From positions 1-64,000 of the forward strand of contig JAFRNE010000027.1 in assembly GCA_017430325.1 (NCBI GenBank): DNA of 64,000 nucleotides, in the 5' to 3' direction. The position numbers were made by a program, and so were the translations under genes. The notes under the pieces were generated by a model. The model saw only the letters and a list, made by a program, of their open reading frames with translations. It was not told where the DNA came from and did not search any database. Positions within the stretch are counted from its first letter, which is position 1. Each line of letters begins with the position of its first letter. The DNA is from Eubacterium sp. Its GTDB lineage: Bacteria > Bacillota > Clostridia > Lachnospirales > Lachnospiraceae. This document shows, piece after piece, positions 35,535 through 44,480 of the stretch.

Positions 35535-38162
35535 TTGAAGGTTTTAGAAAAAATATTTACGATAGTCACAGAAGTGCTGCTCTTTGCAGCACTTTTTGTG
35601 CTGTCAGGATTCGTGGTGAATCAGGTGCTGAACAGAAATGCGGATGATGTTTCTCACGAGACAGGAGATCCAATGTTCCCGGAGGTGTGCATTTACAGGG
35701 ATGGAAGGATCATCAATTCGCTGGAGGGCTATACGACGAAGATCAATACCTCCCTTGACAGATCGGACATAGTACCGCTTGATGCAGGAAAGAGTCTGTC
35801 CGTTATGGTCGAAAATGATTACGAGGGCAGGGTGCGTTACGAGCTTCGTGACATTACCGGCGAGCAGCTGATCGAGAACGGCGATATGGAGAAGGTGGGA
35901 ACCGTAAATGCAGAGAAGCAGAACGGTTTCATCAGAGTTTCAGGCGTAAATACCGGTAACGAAGGAAAGGGCGACAGCATCTACAGTATCAGCCTCAGAA
36001 TGGATATGAAGCAGGGGGCGGAATACACATTTGCGGTGCTTCTTGACTGCGACGGAAAGACTGTAAGGTACTATACAAGGATAGTGACTCTTGAGAGGGA
36101 TTTCCTCTCGAAGATGCTTGATTATTCGGTGGATTATAACGGAAAGATATTTCCTTCGACCAGCAAGGATGCGGGCGAGGAGGAGCAGCAGTATGAGACT
36201 CTTGAGGAGACTGTGGCAAAGAACGAGGCGGGCGAGATCCCTGACAGAACTAAGCTCTGGGGTAAGCTCAATCCTATCCTTGTAACGACCATAATCCCTA
36301 CGGTGAAGGAGGTTTCGGCAACGACCGCACTCATCGAGCTGAAATATGTTGTTGAGTCGGACGACACCGGAAATGTTATTGAATACGGAATTGACGATTA
36401 TCTCTATCTTTCTTATGACAACAGCACGGATACCGTATCACTGACGAAGAATGTGAGATATATCGATGAGATATTTACCTCGGACAATATACCGCTGGGC
36501 GAAAAGAGCGAGCATGAGTTCAGGACTGACAGAAGCAGCTGTAAGTGGTCCGAGAACGAGGAGATGGGTGCCTTCACCCAGGCAGGCGAGCTCTGGTTCT
36601 ACGACAGAAAGAAGGGAACCGGCGCAAGGCTTTACGGCAGCGGCAGCAAGAACAGAGAGGCGGATTTCTGCTATTTCTGTCCGGTGACACCGCATATTAT
36701 CTCAGTGGATAATGACGGCGTGCTTTACTTCTCTGTGGTGGGAAGGCAGAATTACGGACGACTTGAGGGGAAGAACGGCATCGCCCTTTACTGCTATGAG
36801 GCGAAGAAGACCGAGCTTTCGATACTCTTCTTTGTGGAGACCTCGGACTCTTACGAAGCGCTGGGCCTCGGAGCTGAGAGGTTCAACTGGTATGATCCTG
36901 ATAAGAGGGAGTTCTACGTTGTACTGGACGAATCGCTGCAGGTCTATAATATTTCAAACGGAAATGTGACTAAGATTTCGGCGGATATGCCGGAGGATAT
37001 GATATTTGCGTCGGAGAACGGGGAGTGCGTGGCATTTCCGGATACTGCCGAGGACACCGGTGCGGACGAGATCGTGCTGATGAATATGACCGATATGGGC
37101 GAATACCACCTTAAGCATGATGGCAGGAAGCTCAGGATAATCGGTTTTAAGGATGACGTTCTGGTGTACGGCGCCTCGAAGACGTCGGATATCAGAGTTG
37201 GAAGCGACGGCCAGCCGGATTTCATGTATTCGGAGGTCTATATCGTTGATAAGAAGGGCGAATGCGTCCGTGAATATAAAAAGAGCGGGCTCCTGGTGAG
37301 CGACGTTGAGCTGACGTCCAACGACCTGAGGCTTGTTCGTGTCAGCGGAGGAGCAGGAAAATACGACCCTGCGCCGGAGGATCATCTGATCTATAAGACC
37401 GCTGAACCGGAGGAGGATATCACGCTTCCGAACCTGCTGTATCAGAGAAGCAGGCTTCCGGAAATGATCGTCCGTGAGAAGGCGGATGGCTTTGTGACCG
37501 CCACATGTAAGCCGGCCGTGAAGAGCGGCAGGGTATTTGTCTACTCGGATGAGGGCCTGAAGGAGAGCTTCGGCAGCCTTGGAAGAGCCATGGTCTACCT
37601 CGAGAAGAACGGCGGCATCGTTGTTTCGGCCGAGGGCGAGCTGATCTACGGAATCAAGGAAAGTGCACCGTATCTGACGGTGGCGGGAACCTTTGAATAT
37701 ATCGCCTGTGACAGTGCGAAGGACAGCCTTGCGGCGTGCGCGGTGATGAGCATGAGGTGTGCCGGGGTGAAGACCGAGAACGTGAAACTGGACGACTTCG
37801 GAAACGATGGTTCGGGTGATGGAACCGGTGATAATTCCGGTGATGGTTCGAACAGTGGAACCGGTACGAATTCCGAGAAGAAGGGATACGTTGAAATGAT
37901 CGCCGAGAACACGGATGTGATCGAAGGACTTAATATTTCCGGGGCGACGGTCGATGCTGCGATAAGCTTCCTCAGTGACGGAATTCCGTTCACGGTGAAG
38001 ATGCCGGAGGGTCAGTACGTTCTGGTTGTGAGTTATAACGCAAATTACATCAGGTATTATGATCCGGTGCTTGGCAAGGAGGTAAGGACTTCGCGAAGCG
38101 GATTTACAGCGGATGTTGTCGAAGCCGGAGGGGAGATATATGTGTACCGGTATTTGAGATAG
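35535..38162 (+). CDS. Membrane-anchored extracytoplasmic protein, unknown function
   Basis: The best start is TTG 35535, five bases after the pfk stop with GGAG at 35522-35525; the frame is also open back to 35283 inside pfk. The resulting protein has 875 residues. A single N-terminal membrane helix (about 9-27, LLFAALFVLSGFVV) leaves the rest outside. The middle is beta-rich with repeated V-x-Y/F-D strands that suggest a propeller-like or WD-like fold (SENEEMGAFTQAGELWFYDR). A Gly/Asp/Asn/Ser linker (about 760-785) precedes a C-terminal domain with DSLAACAVMSM and QYVLVVSYNANYIRYYDP. These resemble the Cys and His blocks of C39-like peptidases, but Gln stands where the His is expected. Translation is probably coupled to pfk. 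Confidence 0.75.
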   Translation: MKVLEKIFTIVTEVLLFAALFVLSGFVVNQVLNRNADDVSHETGDPMFPEVCIYRDGRIINSLEGYTTKINTSLDRSDIVPLDAGKSLSVMVENDYEGRVRYELRDITGEQLIENGDMEKVGTVNAEKQNGFIRVSGVNTGNEGKGDSIYSISLRMDMKQGAEYTFAVLLDCDGKTVRYYTRIVTLERDFLSKMLDYSVDYNGKIFPSTSKDAGEEEQQYETLEETVAKNEAGEIPDRTKLWGKLNPILVTTIIPTVKEVSATTALIELKYVVESDDTGNVIEYGIDDYLYLSYDNSTDTVSLTKNVRYIDEIFTSDNIPLGEKSEHEFRTDRSSCKWSENEEMGAFTQAGELWFYDRKKGTGARLYGSGSKNREADFCYFCPVTPHIISVDNDGVLYFSVVGRQNYGRLEGKNGIALYCYEAKKTELSILFFVETSDSYEALGLGAERFNWYDPDKREFYVVLDESLQVYNISNGNVTKISADMPEDMIFASENGECVAFPDTAEDTGADEIVLMNMTDMGEYHLKHDGRKLRIIGFKDDVLVYGASKTSDIRVGSDGQPDFMYSEVYIVDKKGECVREYKKSGLLVSDVELTSNDLRLVRVSGGAGKYDPAPEDHLIYKTAEPEEDITLPNLLYQRSRLPEMIVREKADGFVTATCKPAVKSGRVFVYSDEGLKESFGSLGRAMVYLEKNGGIVVSAEGELIYGIKESAPYLTVAGTFEYIACDSAKDSLAACAVMSMRCAGVKTENVKLDDFGNDGSGDGTGDNSGDGSNSGTGTNSEKKGYVEMIAENTDVIEGLNISGATVDAAISFLSDGIPFTVKMPEGQYVLVVSYNANYIRYYDPVLGKEVRTSRSGFTADVVEAGGEIYVYRYLR

Positions 38163-38223
38163 AATGAAATGTGATATTTATGCGTCATTAATGATGTTTG
38201 CAAACTGACGCGAGAGTATAAGT

Positions 38224-38257
38224 AAAGAGCTGCCGAGAGGCGGCTCTTTAGCTGTTT
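38224..38257 (+). terminator. Terminator of the dnaX-pfk operon
   Basis: An 11-bp stem (AAAGAGCTGCC with GGCGGCTCTTT, one G-U or mismatch position) has a GAGA tetraloop and is followed by AGCTGTTTTG. It separates the housekeeping operon from the polysaccharide locus. Confidence 0.7.
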
Positions 38258-38276
38258 TGTGATGTGTTTGCAAACC

Positions 38277-38305
38277 TTGAATAATCGGATGTTTTATGCT
38301 ATTAT
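38277..38305 (+). promoter_or_regulatory. Promoter at the start of the polysaccharide locus
   Basis: TTGAAT, a 17-base spacer and TATTAT, about 60 bases before the DUF4422 gene. Confidence 0.55.
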
Positions 38306-38363
38306 ATCGTGGAGTGGGTCTGACCACATATCATATTAATACATAATAGAGGATTGATCAAAA

Positions 38364-39194
38364 ATGAAGGATAAGGTCGATATAAAAGTTATAATCGCAA
38401 CACATAAGAAATACAGAATGCCTAAGGACAAGCTGTATTTACCGCTTCATGTTGGTGCAGAAGGAAAGACTGATGAAGAGGGAAATCCTCTTGATCTGGG
38501 CTATCAGAAGGATAACACGGGAGAAAATATTTCCGAGCTGAATCCTTCTTTTTGTGAGCTTACAGGACTTTATTGGGCATGGAAGAACCTGGATGCAGAC
38601 TATGTTGGACTTGCACATTACAGAAGGCATTTTATGGGCAAGGGCAAGGGAAAGGACCTGTTTGATAAGGTGCTTCGTGAGAAGGAGGTTCGTTTCCTGA
38701 TAAAGAAAGGTTACAGAGTGATCCTCCCTAAGAAGAGAAACTATTATATTGAGTCGCTTTACAGTCACTATGTACATACGTATAAGGCTGAGGAGATCGA
38801 TGCGACAAGAGATGTTATAAATGATCTTTATCCGGATTACGTGCAGGCATATGATGAGGTTGTGAAGCGTAAGAGCGGATATATGTTTAATATGATGATC
38901 CTTCCGAAGGAACTTATGGATGACTACTGCGAGTGGTTGTTCAATATCCTTTTTGAACTGACTGAGAGGGTTGATTCGTCGGGATGGTCTGATTTCCAGA
39001 AGAGATATGCCGGCAGGATCAGCGAGATAATATTTAACGTATGGCTGGAGAAGAAGATTGCTGATGATGTGATCAAGAAGGAAGAGATAGCGGAGCTGCC
39101 GTTTGTTTATATGGAAAAGGTCAGCAAGTTTAAAAAGGGAACGGCATTCCTGAAGGCAAAATTTTTCCATAAGGGATATGAGAAGAGTTTCTAA
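38364..39194 (+). CDS. DUF4422-family glycosyltransferase
   Basis: This is a 276-residue cytosolic protein. Family features: KVIIATHKKY at the start, LPLHVGAEGK, the acidic block with NISELNPSFCELTGLYWAWK, and the VGLAHYRRHF motif; MFNMMILPKELMDDYCEW is also typical. DUF4422 proteins are GT-A-like transferases found in capsule and EPS loci, often moving galactose or related sugars. The acceptor is unknown. It is the first gene of the polysaccharide locus behind its own promoter. Confidence 0.88.
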   Translation: MKDKVDIKVIIATHKKYRMPKDKLYLPLHVGAEGKTDEEGNPLDLGYQKDNTGENISELNPSFCELTGLYWAWKNLDADYVGLAHYRRHFMGKGKGKDLFDKVLREKEVRFLIKKGYRVILPKKRNYYIESLYSHYVHTYKAEEIDATRDVINDLYPDYVQAYDEVVKRKSGYMFNMMILPKELMDDYCEWLFNILFELTERVDSSGWSDFQKRYAGRISEIIFNVWLEKKIADDVIKKEEIAELPFVYMEKVSKFKKGTAFLKAKFFHKGYEKSF

Positions 39195-39228
39195 TATTAC
39201 GGAGTGGATTGATTGAGGAGAGAATAAA

Positions 39229-40278
39229 ATGAATCATAGTAAAGAATACATAAATGATATAAAATGTGTTATAAATAATATCCCGGAAGTAGAGAAACTT
39301 AAAGGTGGTGAGATACTTGTTACCGGTGCGACAGGTCTCATCGGTTCTGCAATTGCAGATATTCTTTTGGTGCTTAATAAAGAGTTAGGATATGGAATGA
39401 AGCTGCATCTGGCTGGAAGAAAGATTGAGGGCATTACTGAGCGTTTTTCTGACTATGAAGAGGGCAGAGACTATTTCTTCGTAAAATACGATGCCACAAA
39501 GCAGGTTACAGACCTGATAGCGGTTGATTATATCATTCATGGAGCATCTAACGCTGATCCGATGAAGATTTCATCTGAACCGGTAGAAACTATGCTTGCA
39601 AATATAATGGGCCTTAACGGGCTTCTGGCAGCTGCTGATAAAGATAAGCTGAAGAGGGTGCTTTATATATCATCCAGTGAGGTTTACGGCGTTAATGAGA
39701 GCTTTGAGCCGTACAAGGAAGAGAACCTCGGATACGTTGACATACTCAGTCCGCGTTCGTCTTATCCAAGCTCAAAGAGAGCAGCTGAGACACTTTGTAT
39801 AGCGTATGCTGAGGAGTTTAAGGTTGATGCTGTTATAGTAAGGCCGGGACATATTTACGGGCCGCTGATCAAACTTTCGGACAGCCGTGCGTCTGCATTA
39901 TTTTCTATAAAGGCTGCCAAGGGAGAGAGCATAGTAATGAAGAGCCTCGGACAGCAGCTTAGATCGTATTGTCATGTATTAGACTGTGCTTCAGCAATAC
40001 TTGTCGTTCTTGTAAAGGGCGAAAATAAGAATGCATATAACATTTCTGCAAAGCAGGCAATTGTAACCATAAAAGAGATGGCGGAGGCCTTTGCGACAGC
40101 AGGCGGAGTAGAGATAGTATTTGATGTTCCAACAGATGAGGAAATAAAGAGCTACAATGTGATGCCATGTTCAGCACTTAATTCTGACAAGCTTGAAGCT
40201 CTTGGCTGGAAAGCTGTATTTGATATGAAATCGGGTGCTGAGCAGACGGTGAGAGAGTTGAAAAAGATTTTGAAATAG
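39229..40278 (+). CDS. NAD-dependent nucleotide-sugar epimerase/dehydratase (extended SDR)
   Basis: This 349-residue enzyme has the Rossmann motif GATGLIG (about 32-38) and the SDR catalytic set: S-S-S before EVYG, and YPSSK (Tyr-x-x-x-Lys). VIVRPGHIYGP and SYCHVLDCA are typical of UDP-glucuronate decarboxylase/4,6-dehydratase relatives. Exact substrate cannot be read. The N-terminal 25 residues before the Rossmann fold are an extension. It probably makes a nucleotide sugar for the transferases around it. Confidence 0.87.
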   Translation: MNHSKEYINDIKCVINNIPEVEKLKGGEILVTGATGLIGSAIADILLVLNKELGYGMKLHLAGRKIEGITERFSDYEEGRDYFFVKYDATKQVTDLIAVDYIIHGASNADPMKISSEPVETMLANIMGLNGLLAAADKDKLKRVLYISSSEVYGVNESFEPYKEENLGYVDILSPRSSYPSSKRAAETLCIAYAEEFKVDAVIVRPGHIYGPLIKLSDSRASALFSIKAAKGESIVMKSLGQQLRSYCHVLDCASAILVVLVKGENKNAYNISAKQAIVTIKEMAEAFATAGGVEIVFDVPTDEEIKSYNVMPCSALNSDKLEALGWKAVFDMKSGAEQTVRELKKILK

Positions 40279-40357
40279 TTGGGATTCGATGCGGGTAATA
40301 GATTATTGAAGAATATATTAGATGCTCTGATTATTGATGTAGGATGGTGTCGGAAGA

Positions 40358-41053
40358 ATGAAGGCGATACTTCTCGCTGCCGGAGTGGGCAGCAGGATAG
40401 CTGAAAATATAGGTGATATGCCGAAAAGCATGATGGAGGTAGGAGGCAAGCCTCTTATTATCCATACGGTTGAACTTCTTCAGAAGAATCATATGGAAGT
40501 GGTTGTGATCACAGGCTTCAAGCATAGAGTTATAGAAGAAGCGCTTAAGGATTATTCGGTTACGATATATTATAATCCTTTCTATGCGGTTACAAACAGC
40601 ATTGGCAGTTTGTGGTATGCGAGGGAAGAATTTGATACAAAGGAAGTATTTGTGGCCAATGCGGATGTATTTTATACGCAAGAGTTACTTGACAGGATGT
40701 TTGGTGCGAAGTATGATAACTTCCTGCTTTCGGATGCTACAAGAGCAGATGTTGGCGATTATTTCTTTATGACAAGAGATGATAAGTTAATAAAGTATGG
40801 TAAAGAACTGATCAGAGATGAGCGCAATGCTGAGTATGTTGGAATTGCAGTTTTAAGGGATTTATGGGTCGCAAGGTTCCGCGACAGACTGTGTGAAATG
40901 ATAGAAAACGGAGACTATGATCTCTGGTGGGAAAATGTTCTGTATTCTTTTGTTGGTGAGAAAGATGTGCACACATATGATGTAGATAATGTGTTCTGGT
41001 CGGAAATAGATACAATAGAGGATTACAAGAGAGTGGTAGAATACATTGGTTGA
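40358..41053 (+). CDS. LicC-like nucleotidyltransferase
   Basis: This 231-residue protein has the nucleotidyltransferase signature LLAAGVGSRIAENIGDMPKS (G-x-G-x-R then P-K-S), metal-binding FVANADVF, and the LicC-like stretch YNPFYAVTNSIGSLWYAREE. LicC activates phosphocholine to CDP-choline, and relatives activate other small alcohol phosphates. A LicD-family transferase follows at 43554, which supports a phosphocholine-like decoration. The start has only a weak ribosome site (GGAAG). A sugar-1-phosphate substrate is the alternative. Confidence 0.82.
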   Translation: MKAILLAAGVGSRIAENIGDMPKSMMEVGGKPLIIHTVELLQKNHMEVVVITGFKHRVIEEALKDYSVTIYYNPFYAVTNSIGSLWYAREEFDTKEVFVANADVFYTQELLDRMFGAKYDNFLLSDATRADVGDYFFMTRDDKLIKYGKELIRDERNAEYVGIAVLRDLWVARFRDRLCEMIENGDYDLWWENVLYSFVGEKDVHTYDVDNVFWSEIDTIEDYKRVVEYIG

Positions 41054-41080
41054 TTGTAAGAATAAGAGAAAAGGACAGGC

Positions 41081-41596
41081 ATGGTAGAGATGGAATCTAC
41101 AGTTTTGGAGAGTGAAAAGAAAGATATATTTGATAAGCTTGTCGGACTTCCGATGTTTAAGTGGGCTGAACCTTTTTATAAAAAGCATAAAGAAGTATTG
41201 TTGTATCTTTTCTTTGGCGGGCTTGCATTTATTGTCAGTATAGTTAGTTTCTTTTTGCTGATCAAATATACTTCATTAAACGAACTTATTGCAAATGTAC
41301 TGTCGTGGATCATAACAGTTACATTCGCATATCTGACAAATCGTATCTGGGTATTTGATGCGGCTACGAGTGGCAAAAAGGAACTGTTGAATCAGATATG
41401 GAAATTCTTCTCGGGAAGGATAGTAACTCTTGTTATTGAAGAGGCAATACTCCTCGTATTCATAAGCTGGCTTGGTATGAACAGTATGGTAGTGAAAATA
41501 GTGGCACAGGTTGTTGTTATCGTGCTGAATTATGTTATAAGCAAGCTGTTTGTATTTACGAAGGAAGATAAAGAAAAAATAGGTGCAGTTGCATAA
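41081..41596 (+). CDS. GtrA-family membrane protein
   Basis: This 171-residue protein has four hydrophobic helices (about 44-64, 70-90, 109-135, 140-158) and the GtrA pattern LYLFFGGLAFIVSIVSFFLL near helix 1, with FAYLTNRIWVF after helix 2. GtrA proteins are thought to help flip undecaprenyl-phosphate-linked sugars. The next gene encodes a polyprenyl-phosphate-type GT2, the usual partner. Confidence 0.88.
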   Translation: MVEMESTVLESEKKDIFDKLVGLPMFKWAEPFYKKHKEVLLYLFFGGLAFIVSIVSFFLLIKYTSLNELIANVLSWIITVTFAYLTNRIWVFDAATSGKKELLNQIWKFFSGRIVTLVIEEAILLVFISWLGMNSMVVKIVAQVVVIVLNYVISKLFVFTKEDKEKIGAVA

Positions 41597-41644
41597 AAAG
41601 ATGATCCCTGAAATAAGGAGTCATATAAAGGAGATAGGGAAGAT

Positions 41645-42595
41645 ATGGACAAAATAGCTGTTCTTATACCATGTTATAACGAAAGCAAGACTATAGCCAA
41701 GGTTGTTGATGATTTTAAAAGGGAACTTCCGGAGGCTGTTATTTATGTTTATGATAATAATTCATCGGATGGGACTGACAAGATCGCTGAGGAGCATGGC
41801 GCAGTTGTTCGTTATGAATATAATCAGGGAAAGGGAAATGTTATCCGCCGTATGTTCCGTGAGATAGATGCAGAAGCATATATCATGGTTGACGGAGATG
41901 ATACATATCCTGCAGAGTATGCCAGGGAGATGGTTGATAAGGTTCTCAAGAGAAATGTTGATATGGTAGTCGGAGACAGGCTTTCATCAACATATTATCA
42001 GGAGAATAAGAGACCTTTCCACAACTTTGGTAATTCCTTTGTTCAGAAGAGTATCAATAGGCTTTTTAAGACAAATATCAAAGATATTATGACCGGATAC
42101 AGAGCTTTTTCATATCTTTTCGTTAAGTCGTTCCCTGTCCTTTCAAAGGGTTTTGAGATAGAAACAGAGATGACAATTCATGCGGTAGATAAGAATATGC
42201 TTATCGAGAATGTTATAATCGAGTACAGAGACAGACCTGAGGGCAGTGAATCAAAGCTCAACACATATTCCGATGGCTTTAAGGTTATAATGACTATAAA
42301 GCGTCTTTACAGAAATTATAAGCCATTCCAGTATTTTGGAATAGTATCGGCAATCCTGATGCTGATCGCGGTAGGTTTCTTCATCCCAATCCTTGTGGAT
42401 TATATAGATACAGGGCTTGTGGATAAATTCCCGACACTTATCGTATGCTGCTTCGTGGCATTGTCATCAATTGTAGCATTCTTTAACGGAATGCAGCTAG
42501 CGACAATGGTGCAGAAGAACAAACACGACTTTGAGATGCGGCTTATAGAGATACATGATGGGTTCGTGATAAAAAAACAGCAGGAAAACAAATAA
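41645..42595 (+). CDS. GT2 glycosyltransferase of the polyprenyl-phosphate (DPM1/GtrB) type with two membrane helices
   Basis: This 316-residue protein has an N-terminal GT-A domain: LIPCYNESKTIAKVV, YVYDNNSSDGT and the metal-binding IMVDGDDTYP (DxD-like), then DIMTGYRAF. Two membrane helices lie near 237-257 and 269-290. The enzyme is expected to load a sugar from UDP- or GDP-sugar onto undecaprenyl phosphate. Paired with GtrA, it would supply a lipid-linked sugar for an outside glycosyltransferase; the DUF6020 protein at 52253-53911 is a candidate. Confidence 0.9.
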   Translation: MDKIAVLIPCYNESKTIAKVVDDFKRELPEAVIYVYDNNSSDGTDKIAEEHGAVVRYEYNQGKGNVIRRMFREIDAEAYIMVDGDDTYPAEYAREMVDKVLKRNVDMVVGDRLSSTYYQENKRPFHNFGNSFVQKSINRLFKTNIKDIMTGYRAFSYLFVKSFPVLSKGFEIETEMTIHAVDKNMLIENVIIEYRDRPEGSESKLNTYSDGFKVIMTIKRLYRNYKPFQYFGIVSAILMLIAVGFFIPILVDYIDTGLVDKFPTLIVCCFVALSSIVAFFNGMQLATMVQKNKHDFEMRLIEIHDGFVIKKQQENK

Positions 42596-42611
42596 AATAA
42601 AGAGCTGACGG

Positions 42612-42652
42612 GGCGTTCAAAGTAGGTAAAAATACGGCTTTGGGCGCCTTTT
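42612..42652 (+). terminator. Terminator after the GT2 gene
   Basis: An 11-bp stem (GGCGTTCAAAG with CTTTGGGCGCC, two G-U pairs) is followed by TTTTA. It divides the first transcript of the locus from the next. Confidence 0.7.
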
Positions 42653-42679
42653 ACACATGGGTTTATCACAATTATTTTC

Positions 42680-42708
42680 TTGGAAAAAGGGGCATTTTGT
42701 GATAAAAT
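42680..42708 (+). promoter_or_regulatory. Promoter of the TarI/LicD/TagF-like operon
   Basis: TTGGAA, a 17-base spacer and TAAAAT, with the start codon about 32 bases downstream. An in-frame start at 42680 would lie on the -35 box, which supports ATG 42740. Confidence 0.6.
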
Positions 42709-42739
42709 GAACCCAAATATACTTTTTTGTGAGGTTAAC

Positions 42740-43483
42740 ATGAATATAGCAGTTATCTTTGCCGGTGGAATCGGCCAGAGGATGAAAACAAAGTCATTAC
42801 CAAAACAGTTTCTCAGTGTTCACGGGAAGCCTATTATCATTCATACACTTGAGCATTTTGAATATCATGATGAGATTGATGCGATAGTTGTATCCTGTGT
42901 TGCAGATTGGATCGATCACATGAGCGATGTTCTGAAAAAATATAATATTCAGAAAGTAAAGAAGCTTGTGCCGGGTGGAGAAACAGGTCAGATGTCAATC
43001 TACAACGGACTCTGTGCTGCAAGAGAATATGCAGAGGAGTCAGGATGTGCAGAGGAAGCAAATATAGTACTTATTCACGATGGTGTAAGACCATTGATCA
43101 ACGGTCAGCTTATATCTGACTGTATCGATTCTGTTAAGAAATATGGTTCGGCAATTACCAGTGTAGTTGTTAAAGAGACGGTTCTTATGGTCAAGAACAG
43201 TGAGACAAATGAAATTGATCATATACCTGACAGATCATGTACAAGGCTTGCGAGGGCGCCACAGTGCTTTTTCCTTAAGGATATTCTTACAGCTGATGAA
43301 GCTGCGGTATCAAAGGGAAAGATTGACTATATAGATTCCTGCAGCCTTATGCAGGAAACAGGAATGAAGATGCATCTGGTAAATGGCCCTATGGAGAACA
43401 TAAAGGTTACTACCCCGGATGATTTCTATAGCATGAGAGCGTTGCTTGATGCAAGAGAAGATACGCAGCTTTACGGAATATAA
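42740..43483 (+). CDS. IspD/TarI-family cytidylyltransferase, probably TarI-like
   Basis: The protein has 247 residues from ATG 42740 with GAGG upstream; a start at 42680 is rejected because of the promoter. Motifs: FAGGIGQRMKTKSLPKQFL, GKPIIIHTLEHFE, VLIHDGVRPLI and APQCFFL. The same fold makes CDP-methylerythritol (IspD) or CDP-ribitol (TarI). The following LicD-like and CDP-glycerol transferase-like genes favour TarI, which makes CDP-ribitol or a similar CDP-polyol for teichoic-acid-like polymer. A second ispD elsewhere in the genome would confirm this. Confidence 0.85.
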   Translation: MNIAVIFAGGIGQRMKTKSLPKQFLSVHGKPIIIHTLEHFEYHDEIDAIVVSCVADWIDHMSDVLKKYNIQKVKKLVPGGETGQMSIYNGLCAAREYAEESGCAEEANIVLIHDGVRPLINGQLISDCIDSVKKYGSAITSVVVKETVLMVKNSETNEIDHIPDRSCTRLARAPQCFFLKDILTADEAAVSKGKIDYIDSCSLMQETGMKMHLVNGPMENIKVTTPDDFYSMRALLDAREDTQLYGI

Positions 43484-43553
43484 ATCGACAATGCACAGTG
43501 AAATGAGTATTTGATATGAGTTGATACTGTGTGGATAGAAAGGCTTAATTCAA

Positions 43554-44480
43554 TTGGTCATGAAGAAGAAAAGGGATAATCGCAGTCTTTTTAAAACCGG
43601 ATACGATGAAACAAGAATGATAATACTTGATGATGAGATGCTTCATCATATGCAGAAAGCAGTACTTTCAATCCTTAAGGATTTTGTGGCTGTAGCTGAT
43701 AAGTATGATCTGAATTATTCCCTCGGAGGAGGCTCTGCTCTGGGGGCAGTGAGACATAAGGGCTTTATTCCGTGGGATGATGATGTGGATATTAATATTC
43801 CGAGAAAAGACTATAATAGATTCTTGGAAATATTTGATAAGGAACTTGGAGACAGATATTTTCTTGGAGCCCCTGAGATTGGCAGAAATCATGGAATGTC
43901 AAGCTCTCAGCTTATGAGAAAAGGTACAGTATATAAATCTTTCAATGAGCTGTCACGAAAGGTGGCAGGAATAGGGATAGATATTTTTGTTATTGAAAAT
44001 ACCTACAACAATCCGATCAGAAGAAAGTTTGAAGGATACAGGAGTCTTATCTGGGGATATATCCTTACATGCAGAAAAACCTATCACGATATGAGATATA
44101 TTAGAAAATATCTTGAGCCGGGCAGTGAAACGATGAAAGCCTTTGAAAAGAAATACAGAATAGGGCGTTTTTTCAAGAGATGGTCTCTGAATGATATAAC
44201 AAGTAAAACCAGAAATCAGTATGCAAGATGCAAGGATGATAATTCAGAGTATGTTACAGTACCATCCGGAAGAAAACACTATTTCGGTGAGATGTATAAG
44301 AGAAGTGTTCTTTGTGAGACAATAAAGGTTCCGTTTGAAGATATAACAGTAAGGTTATCAAAGGAATATGATGTTTACCTTAGAGGCCTTTATGGTGATA
44401 CGTATATGGAAATACCTCCGGAGGGCAAGGGACGTGAACAGCATCCGATAATGAAACTGGATTTTGGAGAGGAACTATAA
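43554..44480 (+). CDS. LicD-family phosphotransferase
   Basis: This 308-residue protein begins at TTG 43554 (AGAAAGG ten bases upstream) or ATG 43560. It has the LicD signature YSLGGGSALGAVRHKGFIPW, followed by DDDVDI at about 75-80, a metal-binding acidic cluster. DIFVIENTY and the C-terminal VPSGRKHYFGEMY segment also match the family. LicD proteins transfer phosphocholine or other phospho-groups from CDP donors to a glycan. The LicC-like gene at 40358 and the TarI-like gene just upstream could provide the donor. Its stop overlaps the next start (TAATG). Confidence 0.9.
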   Translation: MVMKKKRDNRSLFKTGYDETRMIILDDEMLHHMQKAVLSILKDFVAVADKYDLNYSLGGGSALGAVRHKGFIPWDDDVDINIPRKDYNRFLEIFDKELGDRYFLGAPEIGRNHGMSSSQLMRKGTVYKSFNELSRKVAGIGIDIFVIENTYNNPIRRKFEGYRSLIWGYILTCRKTYHDMRYIRKYLEPGSETMKAFEKKYRIGRFFKRWSLNDITSKTRNQYARCKDDNSEYVTVPSGRKHYFGEMYKRSVLCETIKVPFEDITVRLSKEYDVYLRGLYGDTYMEIPPEGKGREQHPIMKLDFGEEL

